DNA of 64,000 bases from Platycnemis pennipes (lineage: Eukaryota > Arthropoda > Insecta > Odonata > Platycnemididae): assembly GCA_933228895.1 (NCBI GenBank), contig OW121846.1, positions 78,070,064-78,134,063 on the forward strand, in the 5' to 3' direction. Below the pieces are notes generated by a model, which worked only from the letters and a program-made list of their open reading frames with translations, did no database searches and was not told the DNA's origin. This document shows positions 34,261-46,244 of the stretch, one piece after another; position 1 is the stretch's first letter; each line of letters begins with the position of its first letter. Both the position numbers and the translations under genes were made by a program.

Positions 34261-35542
34261 GTAGTTGTGGCATTTTAGCCGAGATCTGTTCCTTTTTCTA
34301 TTTCTATTAATTTAAGTTGTTTTTTCTTTTTTCAGGTTTTAGTAGACCAGTTAATCCATCTATATTGGAAAAATATTTGGATTTGTAATGTGTTTTTTGT
34401 GTTTTTGAGGTAGACACAATTTGGTCATTATTTTTTTGCATTTCCTAGGTCTCCTACTTGAAAAGAAAGTGGTTGTGCTGTGGTAAAAATATGCCTCATG
34501 TTCAACTGTTTCTATATTCCATTGCCACAATTTTTTACTCGTTAAATATCCAAAAGTAATGCTTTTCCATTGTTAAATATTTTGTCTTTTTCTTAGGAAG
34601 TGCTTGTATTCGCCACCCGCCTTTTTTTCATTTTCAGGAGATGCCTGCAAAGTTTTTGGACCTTATCTTAATGGCAATTTCTGGAAATAATTAACCGTAT
34701 TATTCCCCATTTGTCAAGAATGACGTAGCACGTTCTGCTTGGATTTGTTGTAAATCGCAACCAATTTATGCTGCATGCACAAAGTTTGTGCATTTCTTAA
34801 GAGTTGTATATATACATTGATGTTAATTGACCCTTGAAATTGGATATTGTGCTTGAACGAACTCAATGTAATTTTATCCTGAATTATTGTTTTTATGGGC
34901 CATTAAATGAATGGTGATGCTAAAATTTCTTTTCTTTATCAAGCAATCATGTGTTGGTCTTTTTGTATAGTTATCCTTGAGAACTACGTATTTCGTCGAG
35001 TTTGTAACTAGTGTACAAACAGATTATGAGAAGTTGAGGGGCTTTGGTAGTAAACAGGGAACTTTGAAGTGTAGGACACATAAATATTGTTCGAATTCAA
35101 ATGATCCTCGTTACATTTTGGTCCGGAGTAATGAATGTGAACACGTCACCGTCAGCGTCTTCTCTAGCGGAGTCATCGGAAATTGTATGTAACTTGACAC
35201 CTAGTGACCGGGAGGGAATAGCTTACGGATAATTTGGATTCATTATGTATTGCGTTATTATTCTGTGTCGTATGGATTCATAAATCAGATTTATTAGTGG
35301 GGAATTCGGTGTAAGATTCCGTCGTTCGCTTCGCCGAATTCGTCTGAAATCGGGTGATATTGATTCCTATTTCCCGATTACCTGGAGGGTTCTCACGACG
35401 AGAGCTCTTTGCATTAAGTATATAACATTATTACCTAATGCTTAAAAGAATTACTTGCAGTATCATTCATCTTGGATCCGTACAGGTGGAGGAAATAATT
35501 CTTGATAATTACGTGTAGTAAGGGCAATAACCGTCTGCTATG
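34261..35542. other. No recognised feature
   Basis: AT-rich. It might contain the unlocated right end of the P-like transposon, but I found no inverted match to the region before 19308. Confidence 0.4.
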
Positions 35543-35689
35543 TGCCTCTACAAGGTCCGTAAATATCAGGTCGTGACAGGCATTTGTCTAATGTAATGTC
35601 ATTTTGTTTCGGAGGAACGGCGGGAATTCGAATTTCCCATGCAAACAAACGTAGGTAATCGATGCAAAGAACCACAATTTCCTGTTTTA

Positions 35690-38600
35690 CTATTAAAGAA
35701 AAATCTATGAACTTTTTACCCTGTATACAGGATATAAGGACCTTTTGGAAGCAGTTCTCGCATCACACCTGGAGGTCGTGGGTTCGGCTCCTAAAATCTT
35801 AGAAATCAAACATCCACCGCGCCAACGTACCATAACCTTAATTACAAGGAACCACGATTTGCTGTTTTACTATTCAAGACAGGTATATGCATTTTTCACC
35901 CTGTATAAATGATATGAGGGCCTTTTGGAAGCTGTTCTCGCATCACACCCGGAGGTCGTGGGTTCGACTCCAAAAATCATAGAAAACTCGCTTCCACCGC
36001 GCCAACGTACCATCGCCATATTTACAATGAACCACGATTTGCTATTTTACTATTCAAGACAGGTATATGAATTTTTTACCCTGTATAATGGATATGAGGG
36101 CCTTTTGGAAGCATTTCTTGCATCACACCCGGAGGTCGTGGGTTCGACTCCAAAAATCTTAGAAAACTCGCTTCCACCGCGCCAACGTACCATCACCTTA
36201 ATTACAAGGAACCACGATTTGCTGTTTTACTATTCAAGACAGGTATATGCATTTTTCACCCTGTATAAATGATATGAGGGCCTTTTGGAAGCTGTTCTCG
36301 CATCACACCCGGAGGTCGTGGGTTCGACTCCAAAAATCTTAGAAAACTCGCTTCCACCGCGCCAACGTACCATCGCCATATTTACAATGAACCACGATTT
36401 GCTGTTTTACTATTCAAGACAGGTATATGAATTTTTTACCCTGTATAATGGATATGAGGGCCTTTTGGAAGCATTTCTTGCATCACACCCGGAGGTCGTG
36501 GGTTCGACTCCAAAAATCTTAGAAAACTCGCTTCCACCGCGCCAACGTACCATCACCGTATTTACAAGGAACCACGATTTGCTGTTTTACTATTCAAGAC
36601 AGGTATATGAATTTTTTACCCTGTATAATGGATATGAGGGCCTTTTGGAAGCATTTCTTGCATCACACCTGGAGGTCGTGGGTTCGACTCCAAAAATCTT
36701 AGAAAACTCGCTTCCACCGCGCCAACGTACCATCACCGTATTTACAAGGAACCACGATTTACTGTTTTACTATTCAAGACAGGTATATGAATTTTTTACC
36801 CTGTATAATGGATATGAGTGCCTTTTGGAAGCATTTCTTGCATCACACCTGGACGTCATGGGTTCGACTCCAAAAATCTTAGAAAACTCGCTTCCACCGC
36901 GCCAACGTACCATCACCGTATTTACAAGGAACCACGATTTGCTGTTTTACTATTGGAGACAGACCTATGAATTTTTTACCCTGTATAATGGATATGAGGG
37001 CCTTTTAGAAGCATATCTTGCATCACACCTGGAGGTCGTGGGTTCGACTCCAAAAATCTTAGAAAACTCGCTTCCACCGCGCCAACGTACCATCACCGTA
37101 TTTACAAGGAACCACGATTTACTGTTTTACTATTCAAGACAGGTACATGAATTTTTTACCCTGTATAATGGATATGAGGGCCTTTTGGAAGCATTTCTTG
37201 CATCACACCTGGAGGTCGTGGGTTCGACTCCAAAAATCTTAGAAAACTCGCTTCCACCGCGCCAACGTACCATCGCCATATTTACAATGAACCTCGATTT
37301 GCTATTTTACTATTCAAGACAGGTATATGAATTTTTTACCCTGTATAAATGATATGAGGGTCTTTTGGAAGCAGTTCTCGCATTACACCCCGAGGTCGTG
37401 GGTTCGTCTCCAAAAATCTTAGAAAACTCGCTTCCACCGCGCCAACGTACCATCACCGTATTTACAAGGAACCACGATTTGCTGTTTTACTATTCAAGAC
37501 AGGTATATGAATTTTTTACCCTGTATAATGGATATGAGGGCCTTTTGGAAGCATTTCTTGCATCACACCTGGAGGTCGTGGGTTCGACTCCAAAAATCTT
37601 AGAAAACTCGCTTCCACCGCGCCAACGTACCATCACCGTATTTACAAGGAACCACGATTTACTGTTTTACTATTCAAGACAGGTATATGAATGTTTTACC
37701 CTGTATAATGGATATGAGGGCCTTTTGGAAGCATTTCTTGCATCACACCTGGAGGTCATGGGTTCGACTCCAAAAATCTTAGAAAACTCGCTTCCACCGC
37801 GCCAACGTACCATCACCGTATTTACAAGGAACCACGATTTGCTGTTTTACTATTCAAGACAGGTATATGAATTTTTTACCCTGTATAATGGATATGAGGG
37901 TCTTTTGGAAGAAGTTCTCGCATCACACCCGGAGGTCGTGGGTTCGACTCCAAAAATCTTAGAAAACTCGCTTCCACCGCGCCAACGTACCATCACCGTA
38001 TTTACAAGGAACCACGATTTGCTGTTTTACTATTCAAGACAGGTATATGAATTTTTTACCCTGTATAAATGATATGAGGGTCTTTTGGAAGCATTTCTTG
38101 CATCACACCTGGAGGTCGTGGGTTCGACTCCAAAAATCTTAGAAAACTCGCTTCCACCGCGCCAACGTACCATCGCCATATTTACAATGAACCACGATTT
38201 GCTATTTTACTATTCAAGACAGGTATATGAATTTTTTACCCTGTATAAATGATATGAGGGTCTTTTGGAAGCATTTCTTGCATCACACCCGGAGGTCGTG
38301 GGTTCGACTCCAAAAATCTTAGAAAACTCGCTTCCACCGCGCCAACGTACCATCACCGTATTTACAAGGAACCACGATTTACTGTTTTACTATTCAAGAC
38401 AGGTACATGAATTTTTTACCCTGTATAAATGATACGAGGGTCTTTTGGAAGCAGTTCTCGCATCACACCCGGAGGTCGTGGGTTCGACTCCAAAAATCTT
38501 AGAAAACTCGCTTCCACCGCACCAACGTACCATCACCGTATTTAAAATGAACCACGATTTGCTGTTTTACTATTGGAGACAGACCTATGAATTTTTTACC

Positions 38601-39470
38601 CTGTATTAAGGATATGAGGATCTTTTGGAAGCAGTTCTCACATCACACCCAGAGGTCATGAGTTCGACTCCAAAAATCTTAGAAAACTCGCTTCCACCGC
38701 GCCAACGTACCATCACCGTATTTACAAGGAACCTCGATTTACTGTTTTACTATTCAAGACAGGTATATGAATTTTTTACCCTGTATAATGGATATGAGGG
38801 CCTTTTGGAAGCATTTCTTGCATCACACCTGGAGGTCATGGGTTCGACTCCAAAAATCTTAGAAAACTCGCTTCCACCGCGCCAACGTACCATCACCGTA
38901 TTTACAAGGAACCACGATTTACTGTTTTACTATTCAAGACAGGTACATGAATTTTTTACCCTGTATAAATGATATGAGGGCCTTTTGGAAGCATTTCTTG
39001 AATAACACCTGGAGGTCGTGGGTTTGACTCCAAAAATCTTAGAAAACTCGCTTCCACCGCGCCAACGTACCATCACCATATTTACAATGAACCACGATTT
39101 GCTGTTTTACTATTGGAGACAGATCTATGAATTTTTTACCCTGTATAAAGGATATGAGGGCCTTTTGGAAGCAGTTCTCGCATCATACCTGGAGGTCGTG
39201 GGTTCGACTCCAAAAATCTTAGAAAACTCGCTTCCACCGCACCAACGTACCATCACCGTATTTACAATGAACCACGATTTGCTGTTTTACTATTGGAGAC
39301 AGACCTATGAATTTTTTACCCTGTATGAAGGATATGAGGATCTTTTGGAAGCAGTTCTCACATCACACCCAGAGGTCATGAGTTCGACTCCAAAAATCTT
39401 AGAAATCACACATCCACCGCGCCAACGTACCATCGCAATATTTACAATGAACCAGGAGAAGATACCAGAA
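35690..39470 (+). repeat. 180-bp tandem array, 21 units (left arm of the foldback)
   Basis: 21 units with exactly constant length: CATCACAC recurs at 35761 and every 180 bases to 39361 with no net indel. Each unit holds GGTCGTGGGTTCGACTCC, a canonical pol III B box in a tRNA 3'-half-like setting, and is open for 60 codons in one frame. The long frames here (up to 355 residues with NHDLLFYYSRQVYEFFTLY) are repeats of this unit. Stops occur in several units where TATAATGG has become TATAAATGA. I treat these frames as not genuine genes. Confidence 0.95.
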
Positions 39471-42080
39471 GGAGCAGATGAGTTAATAATTGGTTGAAGT
39501 GGATTTCCGTGATTGCGATGGAGTGAAACTTAGAGGAAACCATATCATTTACTGATATTTCGAGGCAACCAGTAGTGTAGGGGCATGTAAGTTCATTCAG
39601 TCAATAACATGAGTAAGTCATTTGCAGATCCTGCTGTTCCAACTCTGACTAGTTGATTTCCTTAACAGAATACGACCCCTGGCAATTCATCATCTTCAAA
39701 CATGTCACCATATACAGAATTTTGATTGAAATCAATGGATGTGGTAGGCATGCTCAAGGAATGTTTAAGAGTGTAAGAAAAGGAGCAGATGAGTTAGTGG
39801 AGTTGTGTGAAATGAGTTTGTGTAAGCCATGCCATTCATTGTTATGTCGAGGCCACCAGTAGTGGAGGAGCATGTAAGATCATTATTCGATTACATGAGT
39901 ATGGTATTTGCAGTTCCTGATCTTCCAACTGTAAGCAGTTGCATTCATTTACAGAATATGACCCTAGTCAACTCTGTATGTTTCAACCTGTCACCATATG
40001 CAGAAAATTGATTGAAATTAATGGAAGTGGAAGGCGTGCTCAGGGAATGTTTACGAGTGGTTGAAAAGTTGCAGATGACTTACCAGCGTTGGTTGAAGTG
40101 AGTTTCACTGTATGCGAATGAGCAAACCAGTTGAAACTAAACCATTAAGGTGTCATGTAATGAAGCACATTGATTGTAATTTTGGAATGAAGTCAATGAA
40201 TATTATTTTATGATTAAAATATCCTTTTCCTTCTCGATTTTTTTTGCAGGAAATATTCAGTACTAATTCTTAATATTCCAATCAAACAAAATGTTAACTA
40301 CCTTGATTAGATGTTGGAGGCATTATCATGGAAAGTACTGAGTGCAATAAATGATGCCTCTTTTCGATTCCTCATCCTGTCTTAGTATCTTGAATGTTTA
40401 TTTATGGTTTGTGAGGTTTGTGATATTTGGTAATACTTATGTTTTTTATATCTTTTGTTATCTGCATTACTTTCATTTTTTCTTATATGCAAAACTTGAT
40501 TTATGCAATATGCTCATATAAGATTGTTGACAATAATGTGCGCTTGAAGAACATATTAGATAGGACCTTGGCTGCATTAATTCAAATGTCAACCCCCAAT
40601 GGATTTTTCATTCCAGTGCAGGTAAAGTATGCAGGTGGTGATGTGAAGTGAATGAAATTTATTATCAAAATTAAATGTTCCTAAGTACCTCTGTATGCAT
40701 TAGTTTTCTAAAAATTCCTGAAAGACTTCTGCTTCCACCTAAACGATCCATGTACTCTTCTTTAAAACGTGATGCACTTTGTTGAGTTCACAACTGAGTT
40801 TTCATTTGAAGTGACTTAGGTGTATAAAATTAATTTCAATGCATGTTCGATCAGAGTGTAGTGAAGTGTGCACTCCAAATTATATTTTTTTCGAGGTATT
40901 TAGATGAGATTCATCTTATAGTATGCAGTTCATTTAATTAGATAAATGAATGAATTATACCATTATCCTAATTTTGACGTGTATGAACTCTTTTCCAGAA
41001 GTCTTCCCTGGTGAACTTCACCTTCCACATAATTAATGGGCGGTGATGTCTGCTCAGGTTATGTTTCAAGTAGAGGCATTGGGTAAATTATTTCTATGCA
41101 CATGTAACAGAGCTTTTGTCTTGAGGGAGCATGATTTTACTCTGTTATCAAATAGATGTAAGTTTGCATAGTTCATTCTATGAGTGTATTTTATCATTAA
41201 TTTAGTGTTTTACTTCCTCTTGCATGTATTCTTTTTCAGAATTTGTCTGACGCAACCTTCATTTGCAATTTTTTGACATTCCCAGTTCATCCAATGAAAT
41301 TAATGGACATTTAGGAGTACTGAGTAAACTTTAGATGTGAACAGACTGAATTGTTTGATATGTTTTCAGATCATCTAGTGTAACAGTGAAAATGAAAGAA
41401 TCACACTCATAAGCAATTTGTCACCACCAACTTATGTTGGAGCATATTCACGCTGTCAGTAATTAAATCGCTATATCTTGTCGGGAGTGAATTAAAGGTG
41501 TGTCAATGTTTTGGGCATTTAATTATTTTTCACTAGGATGAAACCATTTAATGCCTGTTACATTTACTTCCTCTGGTGTTCATGAATGTTTCTTATGGTC
41601 CATATATGTTCTATATTTATTGTCATATCTTCTGGAACCACATATGTACTTGTATTTTTCTATACATATTTACTTTGGCCTGTATTTCCTTATTTTTGTG
41701 TAATAACTAAATAGTGAAAGTTACATGAAAGTAAAGAAAATAAATAAATCCAAATTTACATGCTCAGTTGAAGATCGTTAACTCAAGAGATGGATTCAAT
41801 ACACATCTATCTGCCAAATATAACTGATTATTACATTCCATTAATAATTTTCAGCAGCCATTGCATATTATTTTTGTTTGACCTCCATCATTCATGGCAT
41901 TCAAATATTTTCCTTATATCTGACTCTGTGCACTCCATGGTTGTTAATGTGACAGTTCCACCAATCATATAAGACTCAAATTGCAGCATTCTGGTGTACA
42001 TAGGTAGTGTAATGTTTTAAGTAAATTAATGTTGCACAAAAAATTTAAAAAAAAAGAATAAGTATAATATTTATAGACTT
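39471..42080. repeat. Central part of the foldback with degenerate ~286-bp repeats
   Basis: Partial direct repeats: GAGCAGATGAGTTA at 39473 and 39783; CCAGTAGTG at about 39571 and 39856; GGAATGTTTA at about 39759 and 40046. After 40200 the sequence is AT-rich with no supported frame. Confidence 0.6.
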
Positions 42081-42670
42081 GTCCATGAATGTTACACCGG
42101 GGTGAAATATTCATAGATCTGTCTCCAATAGTAGAACAGACAATTCGTGGTTCTTTGTAACTATGGTACGTTGGTGCGGTGGAAGCGAGTTTTCTAAGAT
42201 TTTTGGAGTCGAACCCACGACCTCTGGGTGTGATGCGAGAAATGCTTCCAAAAGGCCCTCATATCCATTATACAGGGTAAAAAATTCATATACCTGTCTT
42301 GAATAGTAAAACAGCAAATCGTGGTTCCTTGTAAATACGGTGATGGTACGTTGGCGCGGTGGAAGCGAGTTTTCTAAGATTTTTGGAGTCGAACCCACGA
42401 CCTCCGGGTGTGATGCGAGAACAGCTTCCAAAAGGTCCTTATATCCTTTATACAGGGTAAAAATTTCATAGATTTGTCTCTAATAGTAAAACAGCAAATC
42501 GTGGTTCCTTGTAATTAAGGTGATTGTACGTTTGCGCGGTGGATGTGTGATTTCTAAGATTTTTGGAGTCGAACCCACGACCTCCAGGTGTGATGCGAGA
42601 ACTGCTTCCAAAAGGACCTTATATCATTTATACAGGGTAAAAATTTAATAGATTTGTCTCCAATAGTAAA
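42081..42670 (-). repeat. 180-bp array, about 3 units (right arm of the foldback)
   Basis: Same unit in reverse orientation. Registers at 42181, 42361 and 42541 are again exactly 180 apart. The innermost unit has a small deletion near 42160. Confidence 0.92.
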
Positions 42671-42819
42671 ACAGCAAATTGTGGTTCTTTGCATCGATTA
42701 CCTACGTTTGTTTGCATGGGAAATTCGAATTCCCGCCGTTCCTCCGAAACAAAATGGCTAAATCAAGGTGCATCATGGGATCGTGTCACGACCTGATATA
42801 CACGGACCTTGTGCCTCTA

Positions 42820-43954
42820 CATTGACAGTAGCGACGCCCGTGGCCAAAGATGGAACTTCTATTTTTGGCGCGCCCAGTGGTAACACTGTTAAAATTGGAA
42901 ATCAACGTCCTTTATATAGTGTTCTTGGCTATGAGGATGCTCCGTTTCAAGTGGAAACATTCCATCACGCTCTAATTTTCAATGCTGGTTAGAGCATGCT
43001 GGGTAACTCACTTGCGTTCCTGAGCGATGTTAAGGCCTGTGCCAAAATCTCTACACTACATCCTAGCTGATTGAACTCTCGAGCAAGAAGTACGTTCTTC
43101 GTTCGTCGATACACGTGGAATTATAAAATAAAACCATAGTAAACTATTATAATATAATAAATATTACAATTAGTGATGGGGCGAATCCAAAATTTGATCG
43201 AACCTGAATCCCGAATCCGAATCCTGTTTTTTTATCGAATCCAAATATCGAAACCGAATCTTGAATCCTAATAATCCTAAATTTAATTAAATTCAAATAT
43301 TCCTTTTATCTGTAAATTGTTAAGAAATGCTTCATTTCTCGTGATTTATCTCATTAAACCCAATCAAAGCTAAATCCTATTTCTTAAACTATATAACATA
43401 TGAGTAATGGTTATATAAGTCCCACTCAATGAAATTAGGGACATGTTCAAGGGCAATTGTAAAGAATGTGTAATTTCAAAGGTAAATCAAAGTTTAATTT
43501 TTCGTAAGTTAATTGAAAATTCGGTGAAAACATTAAAATTTTTTGTTTAGAAAATGCAGCATTTTCACTCTGTCAGCATGCAATCGATTTCTTTCCTTAT
43601 CAAGCAAATTTCTAACAGTTCAGAAGGCCATTTCTGAAAATGCTGATGCTGGATGAATACAGAGGACCAATTTTGTTAAAATTTTCAAATTGGGGAATTT
43701 CAAAGAATTGATATGTGGACAAGAGATGAGAGAGACTGGCACCGTGACAGGTTGCCGATATTGATAGTATTTTTTTGCCGAAACCTTAATTATTTTTCTA
43801 AAAAAAATAATGTTTTCCTTCTCATCAAGTCAACTCAGTAATCGAAAGTGTTTTAAAAGAGCAACAGATTGAGAAGAGAAACTATTGAGAGAAATGACAT
43901 GGTGAAAATCTTTTATTTTGCTGAGTACGTAAGTTGTTCGGGTGTGCCGCGTGA
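42820..43954. other. Unassigned; GAATCC-rich patch at 43180-43275
   Basis: The patch holds many degenerate GAATCC/GAATC strings. A similar patch of opposite orientation lies at 47440-47550. No gene is supported. Confidence 0.35.
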
Positions 43955-44660
43955 TATTCAGGTATTGCCCCGACGTTTCGTGACCTATGCTGGTCACTTT
44001 TTCAAAGGGAGATGAGGTCCTCGTTGCCGGTGAGGGTATTATATATCTTAGGTGGGTGGGTCAAGGGCGGGAGAGGGATGGGGGGTGGACGGACATGTCA
44101 TTGAGAAATATTTGTGAAGCGTGGGCCTCTACGTGTGGCTTATTTGGAGGCCACCATCTCTGTTGAAATTCTCTCTGTTCTTTATTATTTCAATAGCTTC
44201 ACGGTATAGCCTGGGTTTGAATTTGTTGACCGTCGCGATGACTCTAGTTTTTTCGAAGTCAATCTCATGCCCCAGAGCTGCATGTTCTGCCACTGCCGAC
44301 TTCGATGTCTGTCCCAGTCGAGTGGCTCGTTGGTGTTCTTCCAGCCGGGTTTTGACGCTGCGTCCTGTCTCCCCGATGTACTTCTTCGCACATGTTCCGC
44401 AGGGGATTTCATAGACTCCTTCAATTTGCAGCGAACTCCTATCTTTCACATTTCTCAAACATAATTTAATCTGTCGGTGCGGCCGGAAAGTGGTCTTGAT
44501 ATCGTGTCTTCTGAGAATATTCCCTATTCTATCCGTCACACCCTTAATGTAGGGAAGGCAGGCTCTCTTCGTGGTGGTGGGGTCGTCATTTTTTGTCGGT
44601 AACGATTCTGCAGAGTTCCGGTGGGCCTTGTCCTTGATTTTATGGAAAGTTCGGCAGACC
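43955..44660 (-). pseudogene. Penelope-like element 3' fragment with GIY-YIG domain
   Basis: The minus-strand frame contains RACLPYIKGVTDRIGNILRR, then GVYEIPCGTCAKKYIGETGR (GIY-YIG) and SAVAEHAALGHEIDFEK, all conserved in PLE C-termini. The 3' end on the minus strand includes GTGACCAGCATAGGTCACGA then AACGTCGGGGC. RT is absent. It is a different PLE family from the copies at 0.5, 24-28 and 55.5 kb. The frame extends to about 44760 upstream but is not PLE-like there. Confidence 0.85.
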
Positions 44661-44741
44661 GATATATAGATATCTAGACATAGCACTATTTTCTGAAAAC
44701 ATTTGTACAGGAACTGCTTAACCTGCAGGCACACCCAAATA

Positions 44742-44790
44742 CAGTGGTCTCTCGTTAACATGTTTTCGTAGGGAACAAAAATCCTGAAAA
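44742..44790 (+). mobile_element. pogo/Tigger-like terminus
   Basis: After TA: CAGTGGTCTCTCGTTAACAT, the pattern of pogo/Tigger ends. No matching opposite end was identified. Confidence 0.4.
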
Positions 44791-46012
44791 TGGTTACGAG
44801 GAAAACCTGCTGAACAGGTTAGGCCTTCTCCGGATATGTTGAAACGTATGCTCGGGTTGCATAACTTCCAAAGAGGACCAATACGCGTTCCATGTAGTTA
44901 GTTCATCGCTGGCGTTAATTGATTGTAAAAAAAGTTTAATTTTCAAATATTAAGCCTCACTTAAGATACGTACGATACCTTGCGATGATGTGAACTCAAT
45001 GATAGAGAGAGATTCATATAGAACATATCGGCGTGTAGATAATTAATACTTTCGTTTAATGCAGGTACCAGACTTTTTTTAATAATTACTTATGAGGCAT
45101 GTTTTTGCAGTTAGGATGAAAAATGGCATATTTCTTAGAGTTGCAGAAACCAGCGTCACTTTGGAGATTGTCATAACAATATGAAAAGCACAAATGAAAG
45201 AAATTTTTGATTGAATATGGATCGTGCCTTTACCATTATGTCCGATTAGTTTAAAATATTTACTTAAATTCGTGTAAGTTTTCCTAGATAATTTACGAAA
45301 CCCGGTTTTCTCCGTAAATATGGAACATTGGAGGCACGCGACACCTTCTTATTCATTTTAAAATTTCTTATGCGAATCCATCATAACACTTGGCTTCAAT
45401 CCATCAACAATCCGAACGTAAACAATCCGAAGACATCTTAACACTTGGCTTCAATCAATCAACAATCAGTGCGTCCGATGACGTCATAACATTTGACCGT
45501 GCCGCGATCTTTGATTTTTTATTTTTGGAAAACGACCTTGGAATATAGGCGGAAACGCCGAACAACGTATGTTTTGGGGAGGACGAAATTGAGTTTACGG
45601 CAGAACTTCAATTTTTGCATCTTTTTCCACAAACTTTTCTTATGTAGAATTTCGTCTACTTTTCCGAGGTTGAGCTTTTCGCATCAGGCTTTCCCATAGC
45701 CAATTCTAAGCACTTATCTCACTTTTACTGTCACGAAGATCGCAGCTAAGTAAGCAAATACGCGACACGTTCGTAAGTCAGTTGAAGTAGGCGGAAATTC
45801 AAAATTATATGTTTTTAGATGATTTTCACCGAACGAATACTTTCGAGTAAAAGTGTCAAAAAAAAACGATTACTCGAAAATATCCAAGCATGGGGATCAT
45901 GACCGATACCCGATACTCGCAAACGGTATCGGCCTAAGTCTAAATATTAGTTTACAATATGCTGCTTAAGTATTTCCTACCATGGTAATTACGATATTAA
46001 TGCTATAAACGA
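44791..46012. other. Mostly unassigned
   Basis: A short duplicated run (TTGGCTTCAATC, near 45390-45470) is present. 45895-45990 is an inverted copy of about 10290-10390 (GTATCGG strings). No gene supported. Confidence 0.45.
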
Positions 46013-46025
46013 GCAATTACAGTAA

Positions 46026-46237
46026 TAAAAGAAGTCTTTTCAGGCGTAACTTTGTGGAAGTTTCTAATATGCATAATGAAACTCAATAGTAATACTCCAC
46101 ACTTTTTTAATGATGGTCGACCCGGGTTTCGGCAACTCAGTGCCATATTCAAGGTGACTGAAAATGGCACTGCGTTGCCGAAACCCGGGTCGACCATCAT
46201 TAAAAAAGTGTGGAGTATTACTATTGAGTTTCATTAT
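46026..46237. mobile_element. PLE-type hairpin insertion with 13-base target duplication
   Basis: The 13-base repeat GCAATTACAGTAA flanks it (46013-46025 and 46238-46250). It contains 76-base inverted arms (46071-46146 and 46164-46239) with one mismatch and a 17-base loop. The arm sequence AAATGGCACTGCGTTGCCGA then AACCCGGGTCGACC resembles PLE terminal sequence. It landed in the tip of the pogo-type element that follows. Confidence 0.75.
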
Positions 46238-46244
46238 GCAATTA

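Larger units (their letters stand above)
35551..42811. mobile_element. Foldback-type DNA transposon with satellite-built inverted ends
   Basis: 7261 bases. The termini are inverted: CAAGGTCCGTAAATATCAGG on the left and CAAGGTCCGTGTATATCAGG on the right (reverse complement), continuing to about 140 bases with GGCGGGAATTCGAATTTCCC and GTAGGTAATCGATGCAAAGA. An 8-base target duplication TGCCTCTA flanks it (35543-35550 and 42812-42819). Inside the termini, 180-bp repeats point inward from both ends (35690-39470 plus, 42081-42670 minus) around a non-coding middle. Eight-base duplications and a CAAGG start fit hAT (YARNG) and also P-type elements. No transposase is present, so it is non-autonomous. 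Confidence 0.85.

Noticed and set aside
36285..37352. 355-residue open frame as a genuine repetitive protein gene
   Set aside because: It is the 180-bp satellite read through six units. Stops recur at the same place in other units, and there is no start context, promoter or splice evidence.
35690..39470. CRISPR array
   Set aside because: Units are contiguous 180-bp tandem repeats with no repeat-spacer pattern, in a eukaryotic genome.
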